Assembly: GCA_965371445.1 (NCBI GenBank)
Contig: CBDUYN010000156.1
Location: 1 to 24,757 of the forward strand
DNA from: DASWIG01 sp965371445
Lineage (GTDB): Bacteria; Acidobacteriota; Thermoanaerobaculia; Multivoradales; J023
Direction of reading: 5' to 3'
DNA: 24,757 nucleotides
The notes beneath the pieces are model-generated. The model had not been told where the DNA came from, searched no databases, and saw nothing but the letters and a program-made list of their open reading frames with translations. Below, piece by piece: positions 23,212 through 24,757 of this stretch (within the stretch, counting starts at the first letter, position 1; each line of letters begins with the position of its first letter). The position numbers were made by a program, and so were the translations under genes.

Positions 23212-24132
23212 CTAGGCAGATTCATCTGAAATCGGCTCCGACATGCTCTCCCAAAGATGCTCGAATCTGTCACGGATATCTTCTCCTCGCGTTTTTCCAA
23301 CAGAATACCAGAAGACGAAGGCAAGCTCGCGAGGAGACATGAGCATGACATTTTCCTGACGCGAGTAAGGATCGTAGATGACGACCTCGGATTCGACGAG
23401 ATACGGCTCTATTGTCTGCACTCGCAGGGCGTCCTGTTGATCGGCCGTGCAGTTCAGCTCTTGTACGAATCGGCGATATTGTCTCAGGCTGTTTCGCGTT
23501 CGGGGGATCAGATATCTATATTTCACGCCGCGATCGAAGATATTGCTCTTGATCACGTCACCAAACAGGCCGAGGTCGGTCTCAAGAGAGGGCTCAATGA
23601 GCCAGACTTCCTCTCGGACGCTTTGTTCAAACCTTCTGACGTCTTCGAGATTTAAGATGATCTTGGAATAATCGAATGGGGCATGGTCCTGTACCGGGCT
23701 TGTGATCTGCAGCCTGCCGGAAAGAGCGTCCATGATCGTCGTACAAAGAGATTCGCTGAGGCTCTGAAGACCAGGTCTTGACGGGCTGTAAGTTTGTACG
23801 CGGTATGCATTGATGTCGAAGGGCAACGCTTCGAGGTCCTGCGTGATCATTACGGTGATCCTGCCGGCGGAATGGGCGACTCCCAGCTCGTACAGCACGT
23901 TTGGATTGTTGCCGCTAAGGTCGGCAACGATCAGGTCGGAGGTGTGCAGTGACGTGATGATCTCTTTGGTGATAGATCCCGGTACGCGAATGTCGTCGGC
24001 ACGTACGCAGTCCCATGTTTCGCCCCGCAACTTCGCGGCCTTGGCAACTGCTGGGCGAATTCCTTCCGTGTAGACGGGGTCATGGTCTTTTCCAAAGGGC
24101 ATGATTACGTAGCAGATGCGGATTCTTGCCAT
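23212..24132 (-). CDS. Nucleoside 2-deoxyribosyltransferase-like protein with a C-terminal PLD-like domain
   Basis: From the ATG at 24132 the protein has 306 residues. Residues 1-140 have the Rossmann-like fold shared by nucleoside 2-deoxyribosyltransferases and TIR/SLOG-like proteins: RICYVIMPFGKDHDPVYTEGI (4-24), CVRADDI (42-48), SDLIVADLSGNNPNVLYELG (65-84) with Glu82 at the catalytic-Glu position, and HSAGRITVMIT. Proteins with this VIMPFG...ADLTGxNPNVxYELG pattern are predicted nucleotide-sensing or nucleotide-cleaving components near defence genes. Residues about 155-306 form a second domain (VREEVWLIEPSLETD, IFDRGVKYRYLIPRT) that loosely resembles the regulatory phospholipase-D-like folds. 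The frame is open upstream to 24324, but that part is Arg/Pro-rich and unlike the domain. Its role as an effector or sensor is inferred from family and context. Confidence 0.72.
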   Translation of the reverse strand: MARIRICYVIMPFGKDHDPVYTEGIRPAVAKAAKLRGETWDCVRADDIRVPGSITKEIITSLHTSDLIVADLSGNNPNVLYELGVAHSAGRITVMITQDLEALPFDINAYRVQTYSPSRPGLQSLSESLCTTIMDALSGRLQITSPVQDHAPFDYSKIILNLEDVRRFEQSVREEVWLIEPSLETDLGLFGDVIKSNIFDRGVKYRYLIPRTRNSLRQYRRFVQELNCTADQQDALRVQTIEPYLVESEVVIYDPYSRQENVMLMSPRELAFVFWYSVGKTRGEDIRDRFEHLWESMSEPISDESA

Positions 24133-24359
24133 CTCAATGATCTCATCTTGTTGGGCGAGCTTCCGACGGTTCCTCCGGCCTCGCTCGACCCGTCGGCGGT
24201 GGACCGTCTTGAGGGCCTGCTGCGCGGTAGCTTTGCCTGCTACTTGGCCAGGAGCTGCCGGACGTCGTCGATGAAGGACTCCTTTTGTTGGCGGCGAACG
24301 AGTCTCCGCCAAGGACGAAGGCACGTCGTTGGCACAATCTTACCGCAGGGGGTGCGTTC
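24133..24359. other. Intergenic segment without a supported gene
   Basis: Upstream of the deoxyribosyltransferase-like gene. I find no good promoter or ribosome-binding pattern. The minus strand contains a short coding-like end (SFIDDVRQLLAK, stop near 24240), which may be chance or a trace of a lost gene. Confidence 0.3.
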
Positions 24360-24600
24360 GTGCAAGAGGGGCGGCGGGTAGGACGCTGGGAACCCACGGA
24401 CGTGGTCTGGCGCCTCGACGTGGAGCAGTACCACGCGATGATCGATGCGGGGATCCTGACGGAAGACGACCCCGTCGAGCTCTTGGACGCCGTCCTGGTG
24501 CCCAAGAGGCCGAAGAACCCCTCCCACCGCCTCGCCACGGGTCTGGTTCGTGATTCCGGTCTACTGGATCGTCAACCTCCGGGATCGCCGGCAGAGCCCG
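24360..24600 (+). pseudogene. Uma2-family restriction-endonuclease-like gene, internally deleted
   Basis: A plus-strand frame starting at a possible GTG (24360) reads VGRWEPTDVVWRLDVEQYH, then AMIDAGILTEDDPVELLDAVLVPKRPKNPSHRLATGLVR. This is the standard N-terminal third of Uma2 (DUF820) proteins. About 24550 the reading changes frame and continues FVIPVYWIVNLRDRR, the block that normally ends the catalytic core. The 80 or so residues that should lie between are missing, together with the usual PD-(D/E)XK catalytic part, and the last part of the protein is lost. I conclude an internal deletion with frameshift has destroyed the gene. Uma2 genes are common, often multicopy, and mostly of unknown role. 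Confidence 0.75.
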
Positions 24601-24708
24601 CCTAGGACTTCCACCACGACTCGGACCCCCCCTGGCCCGAGCAGGGCTCCTGGAGCTGGGACGACCAGGGCTGCCGGCCCACCTGCTCGTGTGCCAGGAT
24701 CTTCTGCT

Positions 24709-24754
24709 CAGCGACAATTACACCTGTGCAGCGGCGACAACTACATCGGTGCAC
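24709..24754 (+). repeat. Imperfect direct repeat at the window edge
   Basis: Two adjacent sequences share the pattern AGCGaCAATTACACCTGTGCA and GCGGCGACAACTACATCGGTGCA, about 22 and 24 bp long with a few differences. Because the window ends here, it may be the beginning of a longer array or of a mobile-element end. Confidence 0.35.
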
Positions 24755-24757
24755 CAA

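Overview
The window is high-GC bacterial DNA, most likely from an Acidobacteriota genome. The best taxonomic clue is a VWFA-related secreted protein of the type best known from Acidobacteria (6893-8677, minus). The GC-rich codon usage of the 3.2-15.7 kb block agrees. Any finer placement, for example Thermoanaerobaculia, would be a guess.

Layout. (1) 1-3180: the decayed 3' end of a minus-strand gene, then a secreted protein made of eight 113-residue cysteine-containing repeats with an exact 339-bp period. The last repeat is cut short. (2) 3177-6710 (plus): a secreted alpha/beta hydrolase with a carboxypeptidase-regulatory-like domain and TPRs, then acetoacetyl-CoA synthetase. (3) 6893-11221 (minus): a possible cell-envelope operon, read from high to low coordinates as ApbE-like FMN transferase, lytic transglycosylase, PgsA and the VWFA-like protein. 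The ApbE-like gene carries an in-frame, REP-like 33-bp tandem repeat. (4) 11290-15744 (plus): Bpt/Ate-type aminoacyl-tRNA-protein transferase, glycogen branching enzyme GlgB and a MATE transporter, tightly packed. Blocks 2-4 are mainly ordinary chromosomal genes.

(5) 15741-24132 (all minus) looks like an accessory island with visibly lower GC and more mixed codon use. Transcription runs from high to low coordinates. First come a nucleoside-2-deoxyribosyltransferase-like predicted effector/sensor and a single-pass membrane protein with a short collagen-like stretch. A non-coding stretch of about 0.8 kb follows, with iterated short motifs, a hairpin and a candidate promoter. Then comes a compact run of six genes: small helical protein, TIR-domain protein, lipoprotein solute-binding protein, NitT/TauT-type permease, a chimeric ABC ATPase and a PRMT-like methyltransferase. 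The last four genes are translationally coupled (4-bp overlap, 3-bp gap, 4-bp overlap).

The most striking object is the chimeric ATPase (16595-18772). Its N-terminal 450 or so residues look like an NtrC-type response regulator: a receiver domain with an intact acidic pocket, Asp, Thr and Lys, then an AAA+ domain that has lost its Walker A lysine and Walker B acid. Where the DNA-binding domain would be, it carries a complete SsuB/TauB-like ABC ATPase. I know of no described system with this combination. A reasonable inference is a transporter gated or allosterically controlled by an orphan receiver domain, linked to TIR and arginine-methyltransferase-like activities.

(6) 24133-24757: no intact gene; a Uma2-family nuclease pseudogene with an internal deletion, and a short imperfect direct repeat at the window edge.

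I saw no tRNA, rRNA, CRISPR array or intact transposase.
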